Shown here piece after piece: positions 8,559 through 16,556 of a stretch of 64,000 bases of DNA; the first letter of the stretch is position 1; every line of letters starts with the position of its first letter. The notes under the pieces are model-generated. The model saw nothing but the letters and a program-made list of their open reading frames with translations, did not search any database and had not been told where the DNA came from. Position numbers and translations under genes: made by a program. This stretch comes from RGIG1681 sp045650505 (GTDB taxonomy: Bacteria; Bacillota; Clostridia; Christensenellales; UBA1242). Where the stretch lies: positions 1 to 64,000 of the forward strand of contig JAZRRE010000032.1 in the NCBI GenBank assembly GCA_045650505.1, read 5' to 3'.

Positions 8559-8786
8559 ATGCGAAAAAATATTACTGTTATAGCAAAAATGCAAGATGAC
8601 GGCAAAATTATACCACTATCAATTTTGTGGCAAGATGATAGAGTTTTTGAAATTGACAAAGTTTTAGATATAAGAAAAAAAGCCAGCACCAAAGGTGGTG
8701 GCAAAGGTTTAAGATACACTTGCAAAATTTTAGAACAAGAACGCTTTTTGTGGCTTGATGACAATATTTGGTTTGTTGAAATTTAA
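8559..8786 (+). CDS. Small conserved-looking protein, convergent with dinB
   Basis: A 75-residue protein. It reads as a single compact domain: two beta-like stretches, then a glycine/lysine-rich stretch (STKGGGKGLRYTCKI) and an aromatic C-terminus (FLWLDDNIWFVE). I recall similar small unnamed proteins in Clostridia but cannot name the family. There is no Shine-Dalgarno before the ATG, and the terminator of the previous gene lies 25 bases upstream, so its promoter is unclear. Its last four bases overlap the end of dinB tail to tail. The main evidence that it is real is protein-like composition; an antisense frame also exists. Confidence 0.6.
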   Translation: MRKNITVIAKMQDDGKIIPLSILWQDDRVFEIDKVLDIRKKASTKGGGKGLRYTCKILEQERFLWLDDNIWFVEI

Positions 8787-10036
8787 AATTCATCACCTTC
8801 AACCTTGTTTTTCCCAAGAGAGCCCAAACTGTGAGAATCTTTTATATCTAACCCCATAAAACTTTCATCACGAAGCACAACCGCCCTATTTATTGCAGCT
8901 CTACCAAATCTTTTTCGAAGTGTTTCAACAGCACTTTCAAGTTTCTCTTTCTTCTCTTTCTTTTCCATATCTTCATCAAAAGAAAGCTGGTCTTCTGTTG
9001 TAAAATCAGAAATTGCAACTCCAAGTAATCGGATTTTTAGTGTCCAATCAAAATTATCCTTAAAAAGCTTCATAGCAAGTTCTGCAACTTCGCTAGATAA
9101 ATTTGTTGGATGCGAAAATTTCCTCATTCGAACTGTTGAATGTAATAAATTATCAGTAAAAGTTAAAGTTACTGTTCTAGCATATTTATACCCATAATCT
9201 TTCATTCGTGAACACACGCTTTCAGAAAGCAATATAATGAGTGTTTCAACATCTAAATCATTATCTAAATCACGATGAAAAGTAATGCTATTCCCGATTG
9301 ACTTATATTCATCTTTATCTAAATATTTTTTTACTTCTGAATAATCTTTTCCGGTTGCATAACCATAAAGCACAGAACCCCACTTTCCTAAATGTTCAAT
9401 CAAAAGATTTTCATCAGAATTTGCAAGGTCACCTATTGTGTGAATGTTGAGTTTCTTGAGTTTATTTTTTGTTGCCCTTCCAACATAAAGTAAATTTTCA
9501 ACATCAAGTGGAAAAATTTTTTCTTTAAAATTTTCATAAGGAATAACTGTTATCGCATCAGGTTTTTTCATATCACTTCCAAGCTTTGCAAAAACCTTGT
9601 TAAAACTAACACCAATTGATACTGTAAGTCCAATTTCATCTTTAACACGATTCCTTATTTCTTCTGCAATTTTAAAGGCATCTCCTCCGTGTTTTCGCGA
9701 ATTTGTTATATCAAGCCATGCTTCATCAATACCAAAAGATTCAACATAGTCTGTATATTCAAAAAATATTGCCTTGACCGCCTTTGAATATTTTATATAT
9801 AAATCGTGATGAGTTTCGCGAAGAATAAGGTCTGGAGCTAATTTTTTAGCCTCATAAACAGTCATACCTGTTTTTATTCCAAATTCTTTTGCAACTTGAT
9901 TTTTGGCAAGAATCACTCCGTGCCTATTAGTTACCGAACCAGAAACTGCAACAGGTTTGCCAAATAAAGACTCATCAAGCAAACACTCAACACTCGCATA
10001 AAAGCTGTTTAAATCAATATGTAATATTTTTCTCAT
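8783..10036 (-). CDS. dinB: DNA polymerase IV, Y family
   Basis: A 417-residue translesion polymerase that extends primers past DNA damage. The catalytic carboxylates are visible: D8 in HIDLNSFYASVE, and D104/E105 in SFGIDEAWLD; F12 is in the steric-gate position. A lysine/glutamate-rich stretch precedes the C-terminus (about residues 362-376), where a clamp-binding motif would be expected. Length is slightly above the E. coli enzyme. No Shine-Dalgarno precedes the ATG; instead a promoter ends 6 bases before it, predicting a leaderless mRNA. No LexA box is obvious. Confidence 0.95.
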   Translation of the reverse strand: MRKILHIDLNSFYASVECLLDESLFGKPVAVSGSVTNRHGVILAKNQVAKEFGIKTGMTVYEAKKLAPDLILRETHHDLYIKYSKAVKAIFFEYTDYVESFGIDEAWLDITNSRKHGGDAFKIAEEIRNRVKDEIGLTVSIGVSFNKVFAKLGSDMKKPDAITVIPYENFKEKIFPLDVENLLYVGRATKNKLKKLNIHTIGDLANSDENLLIEHLGKWGSVLYGYATGKDYSEVKKYLDKDEYKSIGNSITFHRDLDNDLDVETLIILLSESVCSRMKDYGYKYARTVTLTFTDNLLHSTVRMRKFSHPTNLSSEVAELAMKLFKDNFDWTLKIRLLGVAISDFTTEDQLSFDEDMEKKEKKEKLESAVETLRKRFGRAAINRAVVLRDESFMGLDIKDSHSLGSLGKNKVEGDEF

Positions 10037-10042
10037 AATTTT

Positions 10043-10070
10043 AGTATATTTATTTGAAAAAAAATTACAA
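10043..10070 (-). promoter_or_regulatory. Leaderless-type promoter of dinB
   Basis: On the minus strand TTGTAA (10065-10070), 16-base spacer, TATACT (10043-10048), 6 bases, then the ATG at 10036. Confidence 0.55.
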
Positions 10071-10095
10071 ATAAATTAAAAGAAATAAAAATTGT

Positions 10096-10124
10096 TTTTC
10101 AAATAATTTTTCTTGTGCTATAAT
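10096..10124 (+). promoter_or_regulatory. Promoter of the methyltransferase pair
   Basis: TTTTCA (10096-10101), 17-base spacer, TATAAT (10119-10124). GGAGGG precedes the ATG at 10148. Confidence 0.6.
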
Positions 10125-10147
10125 TAGGTTGATATATTGGAGGGATT

Positions 10148-10882
10148 ATGAGCTCAAATCAAATAGATATTGAATTTGCAAAGTCTTGGGATTTAAGTCA
10201 CGGACATTTCTCAAAAGATATTGCAGAAAGAATTTTAGAATTTGCAGATGAACATAAAATTAAAATCAAATCTGCACTTGATATTTGTTGTGGAGCTTCA
10301 AATTTGCTTGAAGTTTTTAACAATCACGGCATTAAATGTGAAGGCACAGAAACACGACAAGGTATGATTGATTATTCAAAAGAAAAATGTCCTGAAATTT
10401 CATATCATTTAACAAAAAATATGTATGAAATTCCAGCAAAATCTAAAGCAGACCTTATCACCTGCAACCACGACATTGTTAACTATTTTGAAACTTTTGA
10501 TGAATGGAAATTGTTTTTCAAAGATGTAAATAAACATTTATCTTCAAATGGTATGTTTGTGTTTGACTTTTACACCAAATATAAACTCAACGGCTGGAAA
10601 GAAACAACCTATTCATCTTCAGAATGGCTTGACTGCATAACATCAGTAAAACCAGGTCTTTACGATAAAACCATCATCACCTACACTTATTTTATTAATT
10701 GTGGTGACCATATGGTTAAAACAAAAGACATCGTTGTAGAGTCTTGCTATGATAATAGACTTATCATTGAAGAACTTAAAAAAGCTGGATTTAAAAAAGT
10801 TATGATTGTTGATGAAAAATTAAATCCTATCGAACCAAATGATTATATTGAAAGAATGCATATTGTGGCACTCAAAAAATAA
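10148..10882 (+). CDS. Class I SAM-dependent methyltransferase
   Basis: A 244-residue Rossmann-fold methyltransferase. Motif I is SALDICCGASNLLE, followed by an acidic residue after the next strand (EGTETRQGM) and by LITCNHDIVNYF in the motif IV position. The later FVFDFYTKYKLNGW block is shared with the next gene. The substrate is not evident. GGAGGG lies 5 bases before the ATG. The following gene starts 9 bases after this stop and encodes a clear paralogue, so the two are a tandem duplication and probably one transcript. Confidence 0.8.
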   Translation: MSSNQIDIEFAKSWDLSHGHFSKDIAERILEFADEHKIKIKSALDICCGASNLLEVFNNHGIKCEGTETRQGMIDYSKEKCPEISYHLTKNMYEIPAKSKADLITCNHDIVNYFETFDEWKLFFKDVNKHLSSNGMFVFDFYTKYKLNGWKETTYSSSEWLDCITSVKPGLYDKTIITYTYFINCGDHMVKTKDIVVESCYDNRLIIEELKKAGFKKVMIVDEKLNPIEPNDYIERMHIVALKK

Positions 10883-10891
10883 GGAGCAAAT

Positions 10892-11800
10892 ATGGATAAT
10901 ATTTTAGATTCAAATTTCAGTAAAGCATTTGCCATAGCTTGGAGTGAAAATCAAGGTGGATACTCTGAAACAATTGCAAAAAAGACATTAAATTTTGCAA
11001 GAACTCAAGGTTTAAAAATAAACACCGTTCTTGATATTTGCTGTGGTTCAGGTAACTTTCTTCACGAAATGCAAATGAACGGAAAGAAATGCACAGGAAC
11101 TGAAATTTTAGATAGTTACATTGAATATAATAGACAAAAATTCCCTGAAATGAAGTTTATCAAAACAGAATCAATGCTTGATTTTGAAGGTCTCGAAACT
11201 TATGACCTTATCTCCTGCAACCACGATGTTATAAACTTCTTACCTACCCTTGAAGCTTGGGGAACCTTCTTTAAAAATGTTTACTCACATTTAAATAATG
11301 GCGGCATCTTCATTTTTGACTTTTACACAAAACGTCGTCTTAAAGGTTGGAATGAAGTTACTTATGATGAAAATGACAAACTTGATTATGTTAAACAAAT
11401 TTCTTCTGATAATGAATCAAAAACAACCATTTCAAGCATTTATTATATCAATTTAAACCCTAATTCAAATGCATCAACCGATGAAAAAACTTATAGTTTA
11501 AATGATTATGAACACAACAGATATAAGAAGACAGAAGATACTGTTGTTGAATATTTCTTTGAAAATCAAGATATTTTAAATGAAATCAAAAAAGCGGGAT
11601 ATCGTTATCTCATTACAACAGATGCAAACTTTGCACCTGTATCCGGAATTTCAGATATGAATAGAATTCATATTATTGCAATTAAACGTGAAGCAGTTGT
11701 TCAAAAACCAGCTGCACCAGCGGAAACACCTGCAAAAACTGAAGAACCTGCAAAACAAGAAGAAACAACTTCTGAAAAAAAAGAAACAACTGAAGAATAA
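10892..11800 (+). CDS. Class I SAM-dependent methyltransferase with Pro/Glu-rich tail
   Basis: Paralogue of the gene just upstream: motif I TVLDICCGSGNFLHEM, then LISCNHDVINF and FIFDFYTKRRLKGW. It carries a short insertion of about 15 residues (LNPNSNASTDEKTYSLND) and a C-terminal tail of about 35 residues rich in Pro, Ala, Glu, Thr and Lys (KPAAPAETPAKTEEPAKQE) that looks disordered and is absent from its neighbour. The substrate is unknown. AAGGAG precedes the ATG in the short gap. Two hairpin terminators follow. Confidence 0.8.
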   Translation: MDNILDSNFSKAFAIAWSENQGGYSETIAKKTLNFARTQGLKINTVLDICCGSGNFLHEMQMNGKKCTGTEILDSYIEYNRQKFPEMKFIKTESMLDFEGLETYDLISCNHDVINFLPTLEAWGTFFKNVYSHLNNGGIFIFDFYTKRRLKGWNEVTYDENDKLDYVKQISSDNESKTTISSIYYINLNPNSNASTDEKTYSLNDYEHNRYKKTEDTVVEYFFENQDILNEIKKAGYRYLITTDANFAPVSGISDMNRIHIIAIKREAVVQKPAAPAETPAKTEEPAKQEETTSEKKETTEE

Positions 11801-11804
11801 AAAC

Positions 11805-11838
11805 AACCCTTCCCTAAAATTTTAGAGAAGGGTTTATT
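11805..11838 (+). terminator. Intrinsic terminator of the methyltransferase pair
   Basis: Near-perfect inverted repeat with arms AACCCTTCCCTAAAA (11805-11819) and TTTTAGAGAAGGGTT (11820-11834), followed by a T-rich tract. Confidence 0.85.
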
Positions 11839-11851
11839 TTTGCAAAAAAAA

Positions 11852-11870
11852 ACACTTGAAAAACAAGTGT
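11852..11870 (-). terminator. Intrinsic terminator of pyrG
   Basis: Stem ACACTTG / CAAGTGT with a 5-base loop, flanked by A-runs and T-runs on both sides. It can end pyrG on the minus strand and also serve the plus strand. Confidence 0.8.
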
Positions 11871-11877
11871 CTTTTTT

Positions 11878-13482
11878 TTATCTAATACTTTTAGCTGTGT
11901 TGATGAGACCCAAAAATAATGGATGTGGTCTGTTTGGTCTAGACTTATTTTCTGGTTCAAAAATAACACCAACAAAATATGGATGCGACTTAAGTTCAAC
12001 AATTTCCACAAGTTTGCTTTCTGGGTTCATACCTGCAAAAAGCATATCTGCATTTGCATATTTATCATAATAAGCGGTATTGAATTCATAGCTATGGCGA
12101 TGACGTTCAGAAACAATTTCTTTACCATAAAGTTTAGCTGCTTTAGATGATGGGTCTAACACACACTTGCAAGCACCAATTCTTGTGGTAACACCGTTAT
12201 TAAGAATCTTCTTTTGCTCTTTCATAACATCAATAACAGGATATTCAGTGTCTGGGTCAATTTCAGTTGTATTTGCACCTGAAAGACGAAGTACATTTCT
12301 ACCAAATTCAACAATTGCAAGTTGCATACCAAAACCAATTCCAAGATAAGGAATCTTACTTTCTCTAGCATAACGAATTGCTTCAATCATACCCTTAAAG
12401 CCACGACTTCCCCAACCTGCAGGAACAATAATTGCCTTTGCACCTTTAAGGAATTTTTCAGCACCAACTTCTTCAATGTCTTCAGCATCAATAATATCAA
12501 TTTTTGCTTTAACTTGATTATAAGTGCAAGCGTGATGAATTGCTTCTTCAACTGAAAGATAAGCATCAGCAACTTTTGTATATTTTCCAACAATACAAAC
12601 TCTAATTTCTGGATTTTTAGCTTTGAAGTTATTAACCATCAAACTCCAAGAATTAAGGTCTGATTTAGGGAAACTCATACCAAATTTCTTTAAAATAACA
12701 TTATCAAGCCCTTCTTTTTGAAGAGTAATTGGAATTTCATAAACTGTTTCAGCATCTGCATTTTGAATAACGTATTCAGGTCCTTTAAGGAAACATCTTC
12801 TTGCGATAAGGGTTTTTACATCATTATTCATAACAGCTTCTTTTGAAGTTCTGCAAACAATTGCATCTGGCGAAATACCAAAAGAATTTAATCTTTGAAT
12901 TGAAGATTGAACTGTTTCAAATTTTGTTTCACCTGTTGCACCAATAAAAGGAAGCAAATCAACGTGAAGCAAGAACACATTTTCTTCACCAATTTCGCTT
13001 TGAAGTTGACGAATTGCGTGAAGATAAATACCTGTTTCATAATCACTAACAATTCCACCAATTTCAACAATAACAATATCAGCATCATCACCTGAAAGTG
13101 CAAGCATACAATCTTTAACTTCTGTTGTGATATGAGGAATAGTTTGAACAGTTGCACCGCCATACTTACCCATTCTTTCTTTATTGATAACAGAAGAATA
13201 AATTCTACCACTTGTGATGTTATTTGCTCTGCCAAGATTGATATCTAAAAATCTTTCATAGTGACCGATATCAAGGTCAGTTTCTGCACCATCATCAGTA
13301 ATAAACACTTCACCATGTTGATAAGGACTCATTGTTCCTGGGTCAACATTCAAATATGGGTCAAATTTTTGCATGGTAACTTTAACTCCTCTATTTTTGA
13401 GAAGTCTTCCAAGACTGCCTGCGGTTGTTCCTTTTCCTAAACTTGAAACAACTCCACCTGTTAATATCACGAATTTGCTCAT
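11878..13482 (-). CDS. pyrG: CTP synthase with degenerate glutaminase domain
   Basis: The amidoligase half is intact (VVSSLGKGTTAGSLGR, QKFDPYLNVDPGTMSP, DDGAETDLDIGHYERF), so ATP-dependent amination of UTP to CTP should be possible. The class I glutaminase half is present at full length but has lost key residues. The nucleophile elbow, normally GICLGMQ, reads GIGFGMQ: Cys is replaced by Gly at residue 383, codon GGT. The QFHPEF box reads IFEPEN: His is replaced by Glu at 509, while Glu511 stays. The oxyanion loop GGFG is AGWG. The enzyme is therefore predicted to use free ammonia only, or to have another regulatory role. Total length is 534. The start at 13482 is set by GGAGAG 4 bases upstream. 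Confidence 0.93.
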   Translation of the reverse strand: MSKFVILTGGVVSSLGKGTTAGSLGRLLKNRGVKVTMQKFDPYLNVDPGTMSPYQHGEVFITDDGAETDLDIGHYERFLDINLGRANNITSGRIYSSVINKERMGKYGGATVQTIPHITTEVKDCMLALSGDDADIVIVEIGGIVSDYETGIYLHAIRQLQSEIGEENVFLLHVDLLPFIGATGETKFETVQSSIQRLNSFGISPDAIVCRTSKEAVMNNDVKTLIARRCFLKGPEYVIQNADAETVYEIPITLQKEGLDNVILKKFGMSFPKSDLNSWSLMVNNFKAKNPEIRVCIVGKYTKVADAYLSVEEAIHHACTYNQVKAKIDIIDAEDIEEVGAEKFLKGAKAIIVPAGWGSRGFKGMIEAIRYARESKIPYLGIGFGMQLAIVEFGRNVLRLSGANTTEIDPDTEYPVIDVMKEQKKILNNGVTTRIGACKCVLDPSSKAAKLYGKEIVSERHRHSYEFNTAYYDKYANADMLFAGMNPESKLVEIVELKSHPYFVGVIFEPENKSRPNRPHPLFLGLINTAKSIR

Positions 13483-13515
13483 AGCACTCTCCATAATAAC
13501 TTATAATACACTTTA

Positions 13516-13544
13516 ATTATATTTATTTTGTATTTAGAGGTCAA
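13516..13544 (-). promoter_or_regulatory. Promoter of pyrG
   Basis: On the minus strand TTGACC (13539-13544), 17-base spacer, TATAAT (13516-13521). The leader is only about 25-30 bases, so there is little room for the C-tract attenuator known from Gram-positive pyrG, and none is seen. Confidence 0.65.
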
Positions 13545-13608
13545 ATAAATTTCATTTTAAAACTATTTTTTAATGATTTTTTAATAATTTTTTGAATTAA
13601 AAAAGACA

Positions 13609-13622
13609 GGCTATTCCTAACC
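13609..13622 (-). terminator. Possible weak terminator after the second FAD dehydrogenase
   Basis: On the minus strand GGTTA-GGAA-TAGCC (13609-13622), a 5-bp stem with one wobble and a GNRA loop. Three bases further a T-run follows. It is short. Confidence 0.3.
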
Positions 13623-13634
13623 CATCTAAATTAA

Positions 13635-15011
13635 TTATTTCAAAAGTTGACGTGCCATATAAACACCCATCGCAGAAGCCATCATAAGACCACGTGTCCA
13701 ACCACTTGCATCTCCAAGACAGTATAAATTTTTAACATTTGTGTTAAGATTTTCATCCATTTTAACACGATTGCTATAAAATTTAACTTCTGGAGCATAA
13801 AGGAGTGTTTCATTACTTGCAAATCCAGGAACAACAGTGTCCATTTGCTCAATGAAATTTAAAATATTTGTCATTGTTCTATAAGGAATTGCAGCTGTGA
13901 TATCACCAGCAACCGCATCAGTAAGTGTTGGTTTTAAGTTAGTTTGAGCAAGTTCTTTTTGCCAAGTTCTCTTTCCTGCTTTAATGTCACCAAGTCTTTG
14001 AACAAGAATGTGTCCATCACCAAGCATATTAACCATCTCACTCACCTTTTGAGCATATGTGATAGGGTCATCAAATGGATAAGTAAATCTATGAGAGCAC
14101 AAAATTGCAAGGTTTGTGTTGTTAGATTTTAAATCTTTATAACTGTGACCGTTAACCACCGCCAAATTGTTGTCATAGTTTTCTTGTGCTACAAATCCAC
14201 CTGGATTTTGACAGAATGTTCTAACTTTGTTATAGAATGGCTTTGGATAGCCAATAAGTTTAGATTCATAAAGAGCTCTGTTAACCTTTTCCATAACTTC
14301 ATTTCTAACTTCAACACGAACACCAATATCAACAACACCAGCTTCTCTGCCAATTCCGTGAAGCCTACACATTTCATCAAGCCAATCAGCACCTTTTCTT
14401 CCTGTTGCAATAACAACAATATCAGCAAACATTTCTTTTCCGTTAACAACCACACCCTTGCATTCACCATTTTCAACAATAACATCAGTGCAAGTTTGGT
14501 CTGCTAAAATTTTAACACCTTTTTCTAAAAGGAATTTTTCAATAGAATAATAAAGTTCGTGTGCTTTTTCAGTTCCAAGATGGCGAATAGGACAATCCAC
14601 AAGTTTAAGTCCGGCAATTGTGGCATTTTTTCTAATTTCACGAATTTCTTCAGTTTCTTCTGCACCTTCAACATGAGTGTCAGCACCAAACTCAAGATAA
14701 ATTCTATCAGTATAATCAATATATTCTTGTGCTAAATCTTCACCAATAAGAGATGGTAAATCTCCACCAACATCTCTATTTAAAGACAATTTTCCATCAG
14801 AAAACGCACCTGCACCACTAAACCCTGAAGTAATTTGACAATATGGCTTACAGTGAACGCAATCCTTTGTTTTTGATTTAGGACAACTTCTTTTTTCAAT
14901 TAAATGACCTTGCTCAATAATTGTAATATCATCTGTTGAACCTTTTTTAATAAGCTCAAGCGCTGTAAAAATTCCAGCTGGTCCAGCACCCACAATTAAA
15001 ATTTTTCTCAT
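13635..15011 (-). CDS. FAD-dependent dehydrogenase, COG2509-type, with four-cysteine cluster
   Basis: A 458-residue flavoprotein related to the product of 2839-4434 but lacking its N-terminal domain: GAGPAG lies at residues 8-13. The shared block GFSGAGAFSDGKL follows four cysteines at about 43, 51, 54 and 58 (spacing C-x7-C-x2-C-x3-C), suggesting a bound iron-sulfur cluster or zinc. The C-terminal YCLGDASGWTRGLMMASAMG is the second FAD contact. The substrate is unknown. AAAGGAGA precedes the ATG. It lies 33 bases downstream of tsaD on the same strand and may share its transcript. Confidence 0.85.
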   Translation of the reverse strand: MRKILIVGAGPAGIFTALELIKKGSTDDITIIEQGHLIEKRSCPKSKTKDCVHCKPYCQITSGFSGAGAFSDGKLSLNRDVGGDLPSLIGEDLAQEYIDYTDRIYLEFGADTHVEGAEETEEIREIRKNATIAGLKLVDCPIRHLGTEKAHELYYSIEKFLLEKGVKILADQTCTDVIVENGECKGVVVNGKEMFADIVVIATGRKGADWLDEMCRLHGIGREAGVVDIGVRVEVRNEVMEKVNRALYESKLIGYPKPFYNKVRTFCQNPGGFVAQENYDNNLAVVNGHSYKDLKSNNTNLAILCSHRFTYPFDDPITYAQKVSEMVNMLGDGHILVQRLGDIKAGKRTWQKELAQTNLKPTLTDAVAGDITAAIPYRTMTNILNFIEQMDTVVPGFASNETLLYAPEVKFYSNRVKMDENLNTNVKNLYCLGDASGWTRGLMMASAMGVYMARQLLK

Positions 15012-15044
15012 AAATTCTCCTTTATAATTTAAATTATTTATTTT

Positions 15045-16067
15045 TTAAAGTTCAATATTGCTTGTTGGAACAAGTGTTTTTGGGTCTGCAATACTTTTAC
15101 CCTCAATAAAACTAAAATAACCAGCAGAAGCTATCATTGCCGCATTATCTGTGCAAAGTTTAAGCGGAGGATAATAAACCTTTGCATTAATACTTTCAGC
15201 CATTTTATCCATTTCACTTCGAAGATATGTGTTTGCAGAAACACCACCGGCTAAAATAATTTTATCATATCCAAATTTTTCAAGTGCAACCTTACATTTG
15301 CTAACAACCTGTACCACAGCTTCTGCTTGAAAACTTGCACAAATATCAGGAACTGAAATTTCTTCACCTCTTTGTTTGTTATTGTGAATAAAATTAATAA
15401 CTGCAGTTTTAAGACCACTATATGAAAAATTAAAATCTTTAATTTTTTCTTTATCCATATTAGTAAATTTATATTTCACTTCACCACTTTCTGCTTGTTT
15501 TTGAACATTAGGTCCACCAGGATATTCAAGCCCACATTCACGAGCAACTTTATCAAATGCTTCACCAATTGCATCATCAGTTGTTGTTCCAATAAGTCTG
15601 CGATTTGTAAAACTTTCCATTTCAACAAGTGCAGTATGTCCACCAGAAACAATCAAACAAGCAAATGGTGGTTTTAACTCACTATATGCAATATAATTTG
15701 CTGCAATATGCCCCTCAATATGATTCACTGCAATAAGTGGCTTTCCTGTCATATAAGCAAGTGCTTTTGCAAAATTAACACCCACAATAAGAGCCCCAAG
15801 AAGTCCTGCACCATAAGTCACAGCAATAGCATCAATGTCATCAATCGAAACACCTGCCTGCAATAATGCTTCTTTATAAACCGTATCAATGTTCATAACG
15901 TGATTACGTGAAGCAATTTCGGGAACAACTCCGCCATAAAGTTTATGTATGTCAATTTGAGTATTAGTTACCATAGAAAGCACTTCTCTGCCATTTTTAA
16001 CAACCGCAACTGAAGTTTCATCACAACTAGACTCAATTCCAAGTATTAAAATATCTTTTTTTTCCAT
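15045..16067 (-). CDS. tsaD: tRNA N6-adenosine threonylcarbamoyltransferase
   Basis: A 340-residue enzyme that, with TsaB and TsaE, transfers threonylcarbamoyl to A37 of ANN-decoding tRNAs. It opens with LGIESSCDETSVAVV. The metal-binding HIEGHI motif lies near residue 130, followed by SGGHTALVEM, and the C-terminal LAGGVSANTYLR and CTDNAAMIASAG blocks are intact. AGGA precedes the ATG in the 14-base gap after the TM2 gene, so the two are probably cotranscribed. tsaB and tsaE are not in the window. Confidence 0.95.
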   Translation of the reverse strand: MEKKDILILGIESSCDETSVAVVKNGREVLSMVTNTQIDIHKLYGGVVPEIASRNHVMNIDTVYKEALLQAGVSIDDIDAIAVTYGAGLLGALIVGVNFAKALAYMTGKPLIAVNHIEGHIAANYIAYSELKPPFACLIVSGGHTALVEMESFTNRRLIGTTTDDAIGEAFDKVARECGLEYPGGPNVQKQAESGEVKYKFTNMDKEKIKDFNFSYSGLKTAVINFIHNNKQRGEEISVPDICASFQAEAVVQVVSKCKVALEKFGYDKIILAGGVSANTYLRSEMDKMAESINAKVYYPPLKLCTDNAAMIASAGYFSFIEGKSIADPKTLVPTSNIEL

Positions 16068-16081
16068 TTTTATCCTATTTT

Positions 16082-16498
16082 TTATTTATTTTTTCTTATT
16101 ATTGAAATCAAATTAACCAATCTAACAATGCAGTCAATAGTAACACCGACTCCAAAAAGTCCAAATGTGCAAAAATAAACAAGTCCGCTAATATATTTTC
16201 TTTCAATAAATCTATGCACACCTAAATACCCCACAAATAAACAAATCAAAAAACTTATAAGTGCACTTTTAATCATATTATCTTGATACTCATATCTTTC
16301 TGTTTGTCTTTGAGCTTCAGTTAATTCTTGAATAACGCCTTTCAATTCTTGAATTTCTTCATCTTGACTTTTATCTCTAGCATTATCAGTCAAGACTTCT
16401 TCTTTGTAACCACAATACTTACATTTATAAGTTGTTTCATCAACTTTATCGTAACTTGTTGCACCACAATTTTTACATTTGAATTTATAAACTTTCAT
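16082..16498 (-). CDS. TM2-domain protein with N-terminal zinc ribbon
   Basis: A 138-residue protein. The first 35 residues form a rubredoxin-like zinc ribbon (CKNCG and CKYCG), followed by a charged coiled-coil-like linker and then a TM2 domain. That domain has one helix from about residue 75, the conserved turn GYLGVHRFIERKY, and a second helix with GVTIDCIVRL. TM2 proteins are small integral membrane proteins of unknown function, often fused to zinc ribbons. The ATG at 16498 is preferred because AAAGGAAAG precedes it; the frame is open to 16528. It lies between prfB and tsaD. Confidence 0.85.
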   Translation of the reverse strand: MKVYKFKCKNCGATSYDKVDETTYKCKYCGYKEEVLTDNARDKSQDEEIQELKGVIQELTEAQRQTERYEYQDNMIKSALISFLICLFVGYLGVHRFIERKYISGLVYFCTFGLFGVGVTIDCIVRLVNLISIIRKNK

Positions 16499-16556
16499 AA
16501 ATCTTTCCTTTGTTTGAATTTTATGCATAATTATTTTTTATTATTTGCACAAATAA

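Noticed and set aside
12888..13235. Minus-strand 115-residue ORF within pyrG
   Set aside because: It is a shifted frame within pyrG, with leucine-rich low-complexity sequence and no start signal.
14145..14507. Plus-strand 120-residue ORF
   Set aside because: Antisense to the FAD dehydrogenase gene, Asn/Ser-rich, with no ribosome binding site.
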